NCBI GenBank assembly: GCA_965216155.1
Contig: CBDCFD010000007.1
Span: forward strand, 1-64,000
Length of the DNA stretch: 64,000 nucleotides
Reading direction: 5' to 3'
Origin: CATOSP01 sp965216155
GTDB taxonomy: Bacteria > Chloroflexota > Dehalococcoidia > Lucifugimonadales > UBA3495
The translations under genes were made by a program, and so were the position numbers. The notes beneath the pieces were generated by a model, which was not told the origin of the DNA, searched no databases, and saw nothing but the letters and a program-made list of their open reading frames with translations. This document shows positions 42,352 to 52,030 of the stretch, in pieces (position 1 is the stretch's first letter; every line of letters starts with the position of its first letter).

Positions 42352-43071
42352 ATGCGCGTAAATAACGTCGTAACCAAGATGCAGGCGGGACAGATGGCCT
42401 ACGGGTGCAGCCTCACATTTCCTTCCACAGCCGTGGTGGAGCTTATTGGAATGTCCGGACTGGACCACGTCTCCTTCGACTCGGAACACGGGCCGTTTAC
42501 GCCGGAGAGCCTGGACGATCTCTGCCGGATCGCGGATATGGCCGGTCTGACGCCTATGGCCCGCGTGCCCAATATCGACCCTTCGACAATCCTGCGTTTC
42601 CTGGACCGCGGGATCATGGGCATCACAGGTCCCCACATTACCAACCCGGACAAGGCTCAGCAGTTGGCCGACGCCTGCCGGTACGTTCCACGCGGCAAGC
42701 GCAGCTTTGGCTCAGGACGCGGCGCGTATTTCGGAGAGTTTGAGTCGGGCGAAGAGTACATGGAGCATACCAACTCCCAAATTCTGGTCATGGCCCAGCT
42801 AGAAGACGTCGAATTGTTGGACCACCTGGACGAAATCCTGGCCGTCGACGGCATAGACCTCTATAGCTCCGGCGCTCAGGACATCGCCCAGTCCATGGGG
42901 TTGCAGGGCCACCCCAACCACCCGAGGGTCAAGGAGTTTGAGGCCGAAGTTATCGCCAGGGTCCATGCCGCCGGGAAGAAGATGACATCCGACGTGCTTG
43001 TCTCAGTGGGAGCGGTCAAGCTGTTCCTGGACGGCGCGAGGGCGTTTTTGCAGTCCCACGGAGCAGCGTAA
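42352..43071 (+). CDS. HpcH/HpaI-family aldolase
   Basis: A 239-aa TIM-barrel class II aldolase: LIGMSGLDHVSFDSEHGPF, GIMGITGPHITNPDKAQQLADACRYVPRGKRSFGSGR, and MAQLEDVELLDHLDEIL with the metal-binding Glu. It would cleave a 4-hydroxy-2-oxo acid to pyruvate and an aldehyde. Start ATG 42352 has GGAGG upstream. It is divergent from the DUF35/thiolase pair, with a shared 207-bp promoter region. Confidence 0.9.
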   Translation: MRVNNVVTKMQAGQMAYGCSLTFPSTAVVELIGMSGLDHVSFDSEHGPFTPESLDDLCRIADMAGLTPMARVPNIDPSTILRFLDRGIMGITGPHITNPDKAQQLADACRYVPRGKRSFGSGRGAYFGEFESGEEYMEHTNSQILVMAQLEDVELLDHLDEILAVDGIDLYSSGAQDIAQSMGLQGHPNHPRVKEFEAEVIARVHAAGKKMTSDVLVSVGAVKLFLDGARAFLQSHGAA

Positions 43072-43342
43072 GGGAGGAACCCAGGCCGCTCCCCTGCCGT
43101 AGTTTCCGCCAAAGCGGGGAGTCAAGAAGGTCCATAACGGGAACGAAACTGAGGGCAAATGCTACTGGATTCCGGCTCATGGGCGGTTTGACCGGATGAG
43201 AAGGTGTGCGGGAAAACGCGGGTCAATATTTTCGAGGATGATTGTCACGTTTCCCAACGGGCATGTGGGGATTTCCGGCGGATGTCTGGTATAATCCCCC
43301 CGTCGCGCTTGAAAAGGCGTTGTAGGAGTCTGTTTCAGGACC

Positions 43343-43906
43343 ATGGATGTAATCACCTTCATATCCGACAGCCTGGCCCAGGTGCAGCTCAGGTTGATGC
43401 AGACATGCGAAGGGCTTACCCGGGAACAGGTTGTCTGGCGTCCGGTCCCTGGGACGAACAATATCGGTTTCATACTCTGGCACATGAGCCGGGCCAACGA
43501 CAACGTTGCCCGGCAAATCGCCGGCGGCGCCCCCGGGCTTTGGGAAACTGAAAAGTGGTACGAGAAATTCGGCCAGCCGGTCGAATCCCCAGACCCCGGC
43601 GACAAGATGGGACTGCAATCGTTGCCAATCCCCGATCTTGATGTCCTGCTCGGGTACTCCACGGCCGTAGACCGGTGGACCAAAGAATTGCTGAAGGGGC
43701 TCGACCCGGCGGCGCTGGACCGGCCCGTTGACCCTTCCAGGCCCGAACGAAAACTGTCCAATTCGCTCCGTCACGCAATCACTCACAAGAACAACCACCA
43801 CGGCCAGATAGACTACATCCGGGGCCTCCAGGACCAGACCTGGGACCTGCCGCCAGGAACGGGAGTAGTGTTGCCGGAAGCGAGCATAACGCCCGCGTCG
43901 GGCTAG
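43343..43906 (+). CDS. DinB-family protein
   Basis: A 187-aa four-helix-bundle protein (YfiT/DinB). The metal-binding His triad is probably in FILWHMSRANDN and HAITHKNNHHGQIDYIRGLQ. Members act as bacillithiol-type transferases or unknown thiol enzymes. Start ATG 43343. The MFS gene starts 8 bp after the stop, so the two are likely cotranscribed. Confidence 0.87.
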   Translation: MDVITFISDSLAQVQLRLMQTCEGLTREQVVWRPVPGTNNIGFILWHMSRANDNVARQIAGGAPGLWETEKWYEKFGQPVESPDPGDKMGLQSLPIPDLDVLLGYSTAVDRWTKELLKGLDPAALDRPVDPSRPERKLSNSLRHAITHKNNHHGQIDYIRGLQDQTWDLPPGTGVVLPEASITPASG

Positions 43907-43913
43907 AGACCGC

Positions 43914-45418
43914 ATGGGTATACTTAGCAACTACAAAGAAGTAATAAACACGCCGCAACGCCGGGAGATACTGGTTGCGATGACCGGCGGGCAACTGCTG
44001 GTCCAGCTTTCCAGTATGCCCGTAACCCTCTCACTGCCCAGTATCGCCCGCCACTTCGACGCATCCATCAGCGATGCCGCTTGGATCGTAATTGCCAATC
44101 TGCTGGTCCTTGGCACCACCGTCTTCCTGGGAGCGCGGCTGGGTGACCGGTTCGGACATACAAAGGTCTTCCTGATAGGCGCCATCATCGTCACCATCGG
44201 CGCGGTCCTGATTGCCGTGGCGCAAAACCTGGAGCAAGTCATCATATTCCGCGGTTTACAGGGCCTGGCGCGGGGTTGATACACGGGAACGGCAACGCCA
44301 TGCTGGCGTTCGCGTTCCCTCCCAACGAGCGAGGCCGGGCCTACGCCTTCCCCATTACCGGGTCCCGTTTCGGCACATTGATAGGGCTCGTCGTCTTCGG
44401 CGTGTTTCTCCAATGGCTGAGTTGGCGCTTGGTCTTCCTGACCATGCTCCCCATCGGGTTGCTGGCCATCAAGGGCTGTATGCCCGCGTTGCGGCAGAAG
44501 GAAGAAGCCGCGCGGGACAAGGGTCCCATCGACTACATAGGCGCAGTGCTCCTGATGGCTACGGCCTCGGTATTCCTGTTCTCCGGCGTACACGCGCACG
44601 GCGGCGAAGAGTCGTTTACCAGCCCCGACGCCCTCTCATACCACGTGCCGATGCACATCCTTTTCTGGGCCCTGTTGGGACTGTTCATCATCGTGGAGCG
44701 GCGGGTCCAGAACCCGTTCATGCAGTTCGAACACTTCAAGGAGAAGTATTTCTCCATGTCGTTGGTGTCCAACGTGACCTTCCATCTGTCAATGTTGGCT
44801 GTGTTCACTCTGGTGCCGCTTATGATCGAAGAGGGCAAGGGCCTCGACCCGATCTACGTGACCTACGTTCTGTTCCCGCACCAGTCCTTTGGGCTGTTCA
44901 TGCCCCTCCTTGCCGGAGCGGTACAAGACAAGTGGAACCCCAGGTTGCTCCGCTCTGCCTGTATGGCGTCCATCGCCTGCGGGTTCGTATTGTTGGGCCT
45001 GTTCGCGGGCCAGATCATGTGGTTCCTAATCCCATTGCTGCTCCTGCCCATTTCGGTTGGAACGAATATTTTCAACACCGTCAACAACGCCATCGTGATG
45101 AATACCTTGCCCACTCAACACCGGGGCTTTGCCTCGGGGATGTTGGAGACGACCCGGGACCTGGGCCACGCCCTGGGCGCGACCATCTCCGCGCTTGTGG
45201 TGGGGATGGCGTTGCCTGCATCCATCGCGCTGATGTCTGACGCCCAGTCCCAGTGGTATTACATCCGTGGATTCCAGACCTCGGCGCTGGCGGTGGTCAT
45301 GATTATGCTCACGGGAGCCCTGATAGCAGCTTTCCACCGCACCAGGCCTCCCGAGGACGCTCCACCGCCGCCCCAACCCCGGCAGGGAGCCAGTCCGTCT
45401 CCGGCTGGTGACGATTAG
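43914..45418 (+). pseudogene. MFS transporter (DHA2 type), one-base frameshift
   Basis: The first part, ATG 43914 to TGA 44277, carries TM1-4 (MPVTLSLPSIARHFDASISDAAWIVIANLL, the MFS signature LGARLGDRFGHTKVFL). The second frame resumes as GAGLIHGNGNAMLAFAFPPNERGRAYAF and continues to 45418. CTGGCGCGGGG near 44265-44275 should read CTGGGCGCGGGG; one G is missing. Restored, the protein has about 500 aa and 14 helices, as in drug:H+ antiporters of the EmrB/QacA type. The TGA is a frameshift product, not a recoded codon. Confidence 0.85.
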
Positions 45419-45457
45419 CCAAATCTCGGACACGGGAAGGGGACTCCACCACCCTTC

Positions 45458-46609
45458 TTGTGCCGCAATTTGTCAATGATAGCTACCGTTTGCGTCCCGC
45501 CGGGCCGGTACACCAGGCACACTTTCGACGTATCCCGGTTCGGAAGCCTCTTGCAGTCTCCGGCTGCGGACGCGGTCATTGAAGTTTCCGCCAATGACAT
45601 CCTCCTGGACCTTTCGGGCGTGGTGTTGGACGGAGAAGGTTCAGGCGGTGTGGGGATATCGGTCCACGACTGCGAAAACGTCACCATCATCAATGGCGTG
45701 ATCAAGGGGTTTCACTACGGCATACACGCTGCGAACGTAACTAACTTGAACGTCCAGGGCTGCGTTGTGCCGGACAATACCAACCCACTGGACACGGGTT
45801 GGCTTCCCGACACCGAAGAGCCGGTGGAGGAGGGTTTCGGCGGAGGGATATACTTGTTCCAGGTCTCCCACAGCGTCATCGAAAACAACCAGGTCAACAA
45901 CAACTTCAACGGCATTAGCCTGGTTCGGTCGGACCACAACGTAATTGGAGGAAATCACGCCTCCTACTGCGGCAACGTTGGGATTTACCTGCTGAAGTCC
46001 AGCCACAACGAGGTCCTGCACAACCTGGCAGAGCACTGCATCCGGTACACGGACCGTTTCTGGTGCGACACTGCCGACTCGGCGGGGATTCTCCTGGAAC
46101 AGGATTCCAACCACAACGGGATCATCGGCAACAGCCTGCGTTACAGCGGAGACGGCTTTTTTATCCGCGGCAACCGCCAACATTCGTCGGACAACAATTT
46201 CATAAAGGGCAATGACGGGAGTTTTTCACCCAATAACGGGTTCGAGGCGGTGTTCTCCGATGGCAATGTGTTTGAGTCGAACGTCGCGAACTACTGCAAC
46301 TACGGCTTTTGGCTCGGGTACTCATCCAATTCCGGCGTCCTGGACAACGAAATCCAATATAACAGGAAGGACGGCGTAGCCATCGACAGCGGCCGGGGCA
46401 ACCGGATTCAGGGGAACAACATGGTGGGCAACCGCAACGGCGTGAGGCTATGGGGCAAGCCCTGGGAGCGGGGGAAATGGGGTGGGGGTTCGGGGCAGTA
46501 TGTCGTTTCCGGGAATACCTTTGCAGGTTCGAGGGAGCGGGATATTGCGATTGAGCGGGGGCTGGACGTAGTGGTGGAAGGGAACGTTTTTCAGAGTTTG
46601 CAGGACTGA
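45458..46609 (+). CDS. Right-handed parallel beta-helix (NosD-like) repeat protein
   Basis: A 383-aa protein with repeated short coils of the pattern NxIxxNxxxxNxxGIxLxxSxxNxIxGN: NNNFNGISLVRSDHNVIGGNHASYCGNVGIYLLKSSHNEVLHN. This is the carbohydrate-binding/CASH-type beta helix as in NosD. It has no signal peptide from the TTG 45458 start, nor from ATG 45476. Its role is unknown; without nos genes nearby a copper role is not supported. Confidence 0.85.
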   Translation: MCRNLSMIATVCVPPGRYTRHTFDVSRFGSLLQSPAADAVIEVSANDILLDLSGVVLDGEGSGGVGISVHDCENVTIINGVIKGFHYGIHAANVTNLNVQGCVVPDNTNPLDTGWLPDTEEPVEEGFGGGIYLFQVSHSVIENNQVNNNFNGISLVRSDHNVIGGNHASYCGNVGIYLLKSSHNEVLHNLAEHCIRYTDRFWCDTADSAGILLEQDSNHNGIIGNSLRYSGDGFFIRGNRQHSSDNNFIKGNDGSFSPNNGFEAVFSDGNVFESNVANYCNYGFWLGYSSNSGVLDNEIQYNRKDGVAIDSGRGNRIQGNNMVGNRNGVRLWGKPWERGKWGGGSGQYVVSGNTFAGSRERDIAIERGLDVVVEGNVFQSLQD

Positions 46610-46702
46610 CCTGAACTTGACGGAAATATCTGGACCGTGGAAGAATCGGTATCAACGAGTTGACTTTTTGGCAGCAGGCATCACTTTCAAAAGGGGCGTG
46701 AC

Positions 46703-46930
46703 ATGAGAATACGCGGCGAAATCAAGGACGGGAAGATAGTTTTGGACGACCCTGTAGATATGGCCGACGGTCAACGGGTGGAAGTAACTATCCGCCGGGA
46801 GATTAGCCAGGCGGAAATGCAAGAAGCGCTGAAGAAGGCCGATGAGCTCAGGAACGAACTGGAAAAACGGTGGGGGGGTAAGCAAAACTTCGTCACGCAA
46901 GATGTCAGGGAAGGCCGCGGGCCCATCTAG
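46703..46930 (+). CDS. VapB-like antitoxin (AbrB/AF2212-type)
   Basis: A 75-aa protein: MRIRGEIKDGKIVLDDPVDMADGQRVEVTIRRE is the AF2212-like or SpoVT/AbrB-like beta strand region, followed by an acidic/basic helix that would bind the toxin. It overlaps the PIN toxin start by one base (TAGTG). A small stand-alone TA module. Confidence 0.8.
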   Translation: MRIRGEIKDGKIVLDDPVDMADGQRVEVTIRREISQAEMQEALKKADELRNELEKRWGGKQNFVTQDVREGRGPI

Positions 46931-47373
46931 TGACCGTGACCCCATACGTCATTGACACGAGCGCATTGGTGAAGCTGGTAGTCCCGGAAGAGCATTCAAG
47001 TACCGTCCGAGGCGTAGCCGCGCTCCACACTGCTTCACGGATTCAACTTATCGCGCCTGACTTCCTTATGGTGGAGTGCGCCAACGTGCTTTGGAAAAAC
47101 ATCCGGCGCGGCAGGTTATCCACTGAGGAAGCGATGGCGGGGATGAACACGCTCAGAAACCTCGATGTCCGGCTGGAGGGCCAGGGCACGCTGATAGACG
47201 ACGCTTTGAGGTTCGGGGTGAATACCGGCATAACAGTCTACGACGCCCTGTTTTGTGTAGTAGCGGAGCGCAACCGGGCTAGCCTAATCACGGACGACCG
47301 CGTTATGGTCAACCGCATCGCCGGTACGGAAGTCCGCACGATAACCCTGGACGCCTGGACGCCTCCTCCGTAG
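46930..47373 (+). CDS. vapC: VapC-family PIN-domain RNase toxin
   Basis: A 147-aa PIN protein starting at GTG 46930. Active-site acids: D in YVIDTSALVKLV, E in MVECANVLWK, D in VYDALFCVVAER and D in LITDDRVM. The full quartet is present, so it is probably active. Coupled to the antitoxin upstream. Confidence 0.92.
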   Translation: MTVTPYVIDTSALVKLVVPEEHSSTVRGVAALHTASRIQLIAPDFLMVECANVLWKNIRRGRLSTEEAMAGMNTLRNLDVRLEGQGTLIDDALRFGVNTGITVYDALFCVVAERNRASLITDDRVMVNRIAGTEVRTITLDAWTPPP

Positions 47374-47546
47374 TTGCTGCCCATCCCCAATATCCTGTCC
47401 ATCCATGCGAATTTATTGCGTGGCCTCGGCAAGGCCATCCGCAATTACTATGGAAATAGGCCATTTTCATTTTCATACATGGCCTTGGGGCGGAGAGGGC
47501 GGCTGTGCAGTTGGCTTGGGTGGAACGGGCAATTGTGGGCCAGTTG

Positions 47547-48194
47547 CTAGAAATAGGGAGGCGCCAAATCGACGATGGACAGTTCGATGTCCTGGATTGC
47601 TTGGGACATTGCTTGACCAATGAGGTCCAGCCTGCGGATCTGCTCGATTCTGGCCGACGCCCTGGCCAGCTCCTGCCTCGACAGTAATCTCCGGAAGATG
47701 CCGCAGGCGTCGGCAAGGCAGATGATAACCACATCGCGCGGGTCGGGAATCTCGTCGCTGAACAGTACGCCCATGATGCGGAGCTTCACCTCGCGGTCGG
47801 CTTTCCCGTCGATGATCGGGTAACGCCTGGACCGGAACACCCACAGGAACCGGTCATCCCGCGCTTCCAGGATTCCCAGGGTGATTAGTCTGGAAAGCGC
47901 CTCTTCGCGTATGGTGTTGGCGCGTTCCGCCGTGCGTTCGATCCAAAACCGGGCGTCGCGGTTCTCCATCGCCGCGATGTCCTCCAGCGTCGGGTCCAGC
48001 AGACTGTCGCCGACGGGCGTCGCGTCGACCAGCGCCAGCTTTTCCAGGTCCGTATCGATGCGGTTGTCCAGCGCCAGGTCCATGAGGACGCCGCCGGACA
48101 TGGCGTAGTCCAGTGACCATTTGGGCACGGTTAAGAACCTGCCGTCCTCGTCGTTGAGCAGAAGCAGGAGCACTTCTTCGGGGAATCTCAGCAC
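47547..48194 (-). CDS. GPP34 (GOLPH3/Vps74-like) domain protein
   Basis: A 215-aa protein matching the bacterial branch of the GOLPH3 family: FPEEVLLLLLNDEDGRF, YAMSGGVLMDLALDNRID and ARFWIERTAERANTIREEALSRLITLGILEARDDRFLWVFRSRRYP, including the basic/Trp loop that in eukaryotes binds phosphatidylinositol-4-phosphate. Bacterial members are common in Actinobacteria and of unknown function, possibly membrane-associated. ATG 48194. Confidence 0.87.
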   Translation of the reverse strand: MLRFPEEVLLLLLNDEDGRFLTVPKWSLDYAMSGGVLMDLALDNRIDTDLEKLALVDATPVGDSLLDPTLEDIAAMENRDARFWIERTAERANTIREEALSRLITLGILEARDDRFLWVFRSRRYPIIDGKADREVKLRIMGVLFSDEIPDPRDVVIICLADACGIFRRLLSRQELARASARIEQIRRLDLIGQAMSQAIQDIELSIVDLAPPYF

Positions 48195-48994
48195 GATATT
48201 TGCCCTCCTACAGGCGAGGTCACCTCAGCGCTGGGACTATCAGGATTCGACGCGGATGCGCTGGGCAGTCCTAGTATTATACCCCAATCTGCGGACTCCA
48301 ATTTGCGGTCCGTTCACCTGAGCGCTGCTGCCCGCGCAGTTGGGCATTCTGGTGTGAATGGCCAGGCCAATCGCGTCTTGAATTGGACTGCTGACACCCC
48401 GCCCTTCCCACCTGGGGTGACCACCCGTTACCATAACCCTTGCCGGAATCCCGTCCCGGTCCAAATCCCTAACCCGCCGCCCAGGCCCGATGTACCAAAA
48501 TGGCCCACAATTTCCCTGAAATAAATTCTCCAGCTTCAGAACACCCGAATGTGTGCCATCACACCATTTCCAAAATCCGAAGGAGCAAACCAGCCGGCGA
48601 CATGAGTCCTGGCTCTGAAATTAACGTCCTGGGGTCCCGCGTCCGCGCCGAAAACCAACCGCCCGGCCCCTGGCGTCTCCTCCGGACCCTGCTGCCCTGG
48701 ACCCCATCGCTGTAGGGGCCAAACCTTATGGTTGCTTATTCTGGCCGTGAAGAGGTTAGGATGCGATTGCCCTGTGTGCATGGCGGCGCGGACCGCCATG
48801 CCCGGCCGCATCTAGTAAAATATCTTTTCCTCGGTCCCACAATTTTCCTGACCCGATGGGAGTTAAGCGTCTCGATACTGGAGACTGTGTAAGCTATACT
48901 GATACTCATCGTCGCGGCTTTCCAATCGTGGGAAGTCTTGACACTCTTGGGCCGGATTGGGGCCCTGCCGCAACGTATGAAGGAGGCTAGTCCG
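48195..48994. other. Gene-poor interval of about 800 bp
   Basis: No convincing coding frame. Several 60-90-codon frames are present on both strands but show no homology or ribosome sites. Strings such as CTGTAGGGGCCAAACCTTATGGTTGC near 48711 resemble the short dispersed repeats found between genes of this group. The 3' end holds the STAS gene's upstream region. Confidence 0.5.
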
Positions 48995-49333
48995 ATGGGA
49001 ATTGAAACCGTGATGGAAGGCGAGGCTTTGATCGCCAGGGTTGACGGCCGCATCGACGGGTCCAACGCCCGGGAATTCCAGAATGAGATCGAAGCTGCGT
49101 GCGCCGGCGCGGACCGGTTGGTCATCCTGGACTTGGAGCAACTGTCCTATATCAGCAGCGCCGGCCTGCGGGCGATTATGATGACGGCCAAGCAGCTCGA
49201 AAGCAGGGACGTGAAATTTGCGGTTTGTTCCATCTCCGGCTCTGTAAACGAGATATTCCAGATAAGCGGTGTTGACCAGATAATCCCGGTGAGAGCTTCT
49301 CCAAGCGAGGCGATCAACGCCTTCGGCGGCTAG
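48995..49333 (+). CDS. STAS-domain anti-sigma factor antagonist
   Basis: A 112-aa SpoIIAA-like protein: ALIARVDGRIDGSNAREFQNEIEAACAGADRLVILDLEQLSYISSAGLRAIMMTAKQL. The Ser of the YISSAGLRA motif is the usual phosphorylation site. Start ATG 48995 with AGGAGG. No anti-sigma kinase or sigma factor lies nearby, so partners are elsewhere. Confidence 0.92.
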   Translation: MGIETVMEGEALIARVDGRIDGSNAREFQNEIEAACAGADRLVILDLEQLSYISSAGLRAIMMTAKQLESRDVKFAVCSISGSVNEIFQISGVDQIIPVRASPSEAINAFGG

Positions 49334-49622
49334 GGGCAGTTCGAGCCAAATCCGCATTTCAACCCGGAACGAATATAACAACAGGGTAATCGCGTTCCGA
49401 AGCCTTGACCTTCCTTGATTTCCCGGAGAAGCAAGAATCCCGGCCAGCTTCCACTGAAGCAAGGTCAAAGATCACAGACCAAACTGCTCGCGGGTTCCCG
49501 CTCCCTCAGCGATGCGGGTTGCCTTGCGAGGCCATTTATAAAAACTGAAAATGGAGCGACGCCGACCGGAACAACAGGTTGGCCGTCGCGCTAATTTTCA
49601 TTGCCAGACCTGACAGCCGCCG

Positions 49623-50195
49623 TTACGGCCTGACCCAGGTCTCGGACAGGGCCAGACCGGCCGTACTGCTCATCTTGTCTGCCCTGGGCTCCGGGAACGC
49701 CCTGCCGGTGGCCACCCTTCCGTCCAAGGTCAGTTGCGCCCGGCGGGCGGGCACGAAAACGCTGGTCCAGCCCATCGGTCTTTCCAGGTTGCTGCCGGCC
49801 TCTACACCGATGCCGAAGGGTTCGCCGAAGTCGAACCAGGTCATAGCGATTGACTCTTCATCGGTGTCGATGTGCTCTGTCCAGAAGAAGGTGGCGTCGC
49901 CCGTCCGGGAGAAAACGGCCTGGATAACGGGTATGTCCTGGCTGGCGAACTCACCGGTGTTCGAAATTTCCTCCTGAATCCAGCGGGCGAGCGCGATGTT
50001 GTCGGAGTAAATGCGCGGCTCGTCCGAGGTGACGTCGCTGCGGAGGAACAAAACATGCCCCGGGCCGCCGGGCGAAAGCAGCACCCGCCAATGGCTGGCC
50101 CTGGTAGTCATCGGGCCGCCATCCACCTCGTGCAGACGCATGTAATTGTTCTCTCCGGTGAGGCGTATCTCGTTGGGATCGGTGCGGGTGGTCAT
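49623..50195 (-). CDS. Conserved-looking hypothetical protein
   Basis: A 190-aa protein I do not recognise. Start ATG 50195 with GGGAGG upstream: MTTRTDPNEIRLTGENNYMRLHEVDGGPMTTRASHWRVLLSPGG. It contains many aromatic residues and a beta-rich pattern (DATFFWTEHIDTDEESIAMTWFDFGEPFGIG), no signal peptide and no membrane segments. Codon use matches neighbours, so it is probably real. Monocistronic, between a STAS gene and narK. Confidence 0.6.
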   Translation of the reverse strand: MTTRTDPNEIRLTGENNYMRLHEVDGGPMTTRASHWRVLLSPGGPGHVLFLRSDVTSDEPRIYSDNIALARWIQEEISNTGEFASQDIPVIQAVFSRTGDATFFWTEHIDTDEESIAMTWFDFGEPFGIGVEAGSNLERPMGWTSVFVPARRAQLTLDGRVATGRAFPEPRADKMSSTAGLALSETWVRP

Positions 50196-50378
50196 CGCGG
50201 GCCTCCCTAGCCAGTAATGGTTGCGGCAATTTGCACTGGCATTGTGGCGGTTGCGCGGTCTGGTATCAAGAGGCTTTTCCACAACACCGCAATTCTACCC
50301 CTTTCAAATCGAAGGGCTTCGGCGGGGCCGGGGTCTCCCCTATGGTTGGAGGCCAGTCGCGGGGCCGATAATAATAAA

Positions 50379-50409
50379 ACCGGGTCCCGTGGGTGGAACG
50401 GGACCCGGT
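50379..50409 (-). terminator. Rho-independent terminator after narK
   Basis: ACCGGGTCCCGT (50379-50390) pairs perfectly with ACGGGACCCGGT (50398-50409) around a 7-nt loop. On the minus strand it is followed by TTTATTATTAT. It lies 30 bp beyond the narK stop. Confidence 0.87.
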
Positions 50410-50438
50410 GGGACGCCCGGAAGGGATTTTCGTGCCGG

Positions 50439-51845
50439 TTAGTCGGCGGCCGCCGGGGCGGTTACCCTTGCCGGGACCGTAATTTGGGAGAGCGCACCCT
50501 CCATCACCCGCTTCTCCGCCGCCTCTTGCTGTGGTGAGAACCGGACCAGGAACGTTAGGACAGAACAAACCGCGACGGCAATCCCCAGGTACATGAGGGC
50601 AGTCTCGGTGGCTAGACCTTCCACCCGGAACAGGAAGCCCGCGGAAACCGCGCCAGCGTTTCCCCCGGCCCCGACGATACCGGCCACGCTGCCCAGGGCT
50701 TTGCGGTTGATGAACGGGACCACGGAGTAGGTCGCCCCCGAGGCCATCTGCACAAACAGGCTGAAAACCAGCATCGCGCCTACCGCAATGAACAGCACGG
50801 TCATCCGGGAAAAAATAATCAGCGCCGCACCTTCGAGCAGGAGCACGAAGCCCAGGAAGTGGACCCGTCCCTTAAGGCCGAACTTGATTCCAACCTTGTC
50901 GCCCAGGATTCCGCCGAGGGCACGGGTAAAAATATTCATCGACCCGTACAGTCCCGCGATCAGCCCGGCCACTCCAACGGTCAGGCCGAACCGGTCGTGG
51001 TAGTAGAGGGCGGCGACGTTGTTGATGGTCAACTCGATCCCGAAACAGGCCCCGTAGACCACGAACAACGCCCAGACCCGGTGGTCTTTGGCCGCTTCCA
51101 TGAAGCTGCCGTTTGCCGAACTGCCGGGCTCCATCTTCCCGCTGGCCCGAAGCTCTTTGTAATTCCCTTCGGGGCAGTCCTGCGTCCAGAAATAATACGC
51201 GATGCCCGTTAGGAACAGCGCGGCTCCGGGAACCACCATAGCAACGCGCCAACCCAGGGCTTCGGATACGCCAAACATCAGCGCCGCCGCGACGACGATG
51301 GGCATTACCATCTGGGTGACGCCGCCGCCCAGGTTGCCCCACCCGGCGGTGGTCGCATTGGCGGTCCCAACGACGTTGGGGGCGAACATCACCGAGGTAT
51401 GGTACTGGGTGATGACGAAGGAGGCGCCGATGACGCCAATGGCCAATCGGAAGAGCAAGAACGACTCGTAGTTCTGCGCCAGTCCGATGCACATCACCGG
51501 AATGGAACCAAGGACCAACAGCCACGTGTGAGCCATTCGGGGTCCGACGCGGTCGCACAACCATCCGATGATCAGCCGTGCCAGGATGGTTGCAGCCACT
51601 GAGGCAATGATCGTGTTTCCGATTTGCGCCTTGGTCAGGTCCAGATCTTCCCGCACCAAAGCCATGAGAGGAGCAATCCCGAACCAACCAAAGAATGCCA
51701 GGAAAAACGCGAACCAGGCCATGTGGAAAGTCCGCATGTGCGGGGGAGCCAAGCTGAACAGGGAAATCTTGGTTGACTTGCCGGACGTGGCCCCGGACGT
51801 GGACATGGAAGGGGCCGCTTCCGGTCTACCGGTGGAATAACTCAT
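50439..51845 (-). CDS. narK: NarK/NasA-type nitrate/nitrite transporter (MFS, NNP family)
   Basis: A 468-aa protein with 12 predicted helices. The nitrate signature GWGNLGGGVTQ and the MFS motif GWLCDRVGPR are present. The N-terminal 40 residues (MSYSTGRPEAAPSMSTSGATSG) are a polar extension. It supplies nitrate to the reductase encoded upstream on the same strand (185-bp gap with a hairpin at 51907-51932). Confidence 0.93.
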   Translation of the reverse strand: MSYSTGRPEAAPSMSTSGATSGKSTKISLFSLAPPHMRTFHMAWFAFFLAFFGWFGIAPLMALVREDLDLTKAQIGNTIIASVAATILARLIIGWLCDRVGPRMAHTWLLVLGSIPVMCIGLAQNYESFLLFRLAIGVIGASFVITQYHTSVMFAPNVVGTANATTAGWGNLGGGVTQMVMPIVVAAALMFGVSEALGWRVAMVVPGAALFLTGIAYYFWTQDCPEGNYKELRASGKMEPGSSANGSFMEAAKDHRVWALFVVYGACFGIELTINNVAALYYHDRFGLTVGVAGLIAGLYGSMNIFTRALGGILGDKVGIKFGLKGRVHFLGFVLLLEGAALIIFSRMTVLFIAVGAMLVFSLFVQMASGATYSVVPFINRKALGSVAGIVGAGGNAGAVSAGFLFRVEGLATETALMYLGIAVAVCSVLTFLVRFSPQQEAAEKRVMEGALSQITVPARVTAPAAAD

Positions 51846-51906
51846 GGTCCGTTACCTCTAGCCACAATGTCGGTTAAGGCATTTACCGAATTGCTATCCC
51901 TGTCCG

Positions 51907-51932
51907 CCGGCAGTCGAAATTTCGGCTGCCGG
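51907..51932. repeat. Hairpin between the electron-transfer gene and narK
   Basis: CCGGCAGTCGAAA / TTTCGGCTGCCGG is a 26-bp palindrome with one mismatch. No T run follows, so it may be an RNA processing or attenuation structure in the nas transcript, not a full terminator. Confidence 0.5.
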
Positions 51933-52030
51933 TAAGACCTTCCACCATGCGGATTTGGGGCTTTGATTCGTCATTTCGTCAACCTGTATTCAAAGATTGG
52001 TCCGGGTATGCCGGGATTCTTCAAAAACGG

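Noticed and set aside
44276..44280. TGA in the MFS gene as a further selenocysteine codon
   Set aside because: The continuation lies in a different reading frame, so it is a one-base deletion, not recoding.
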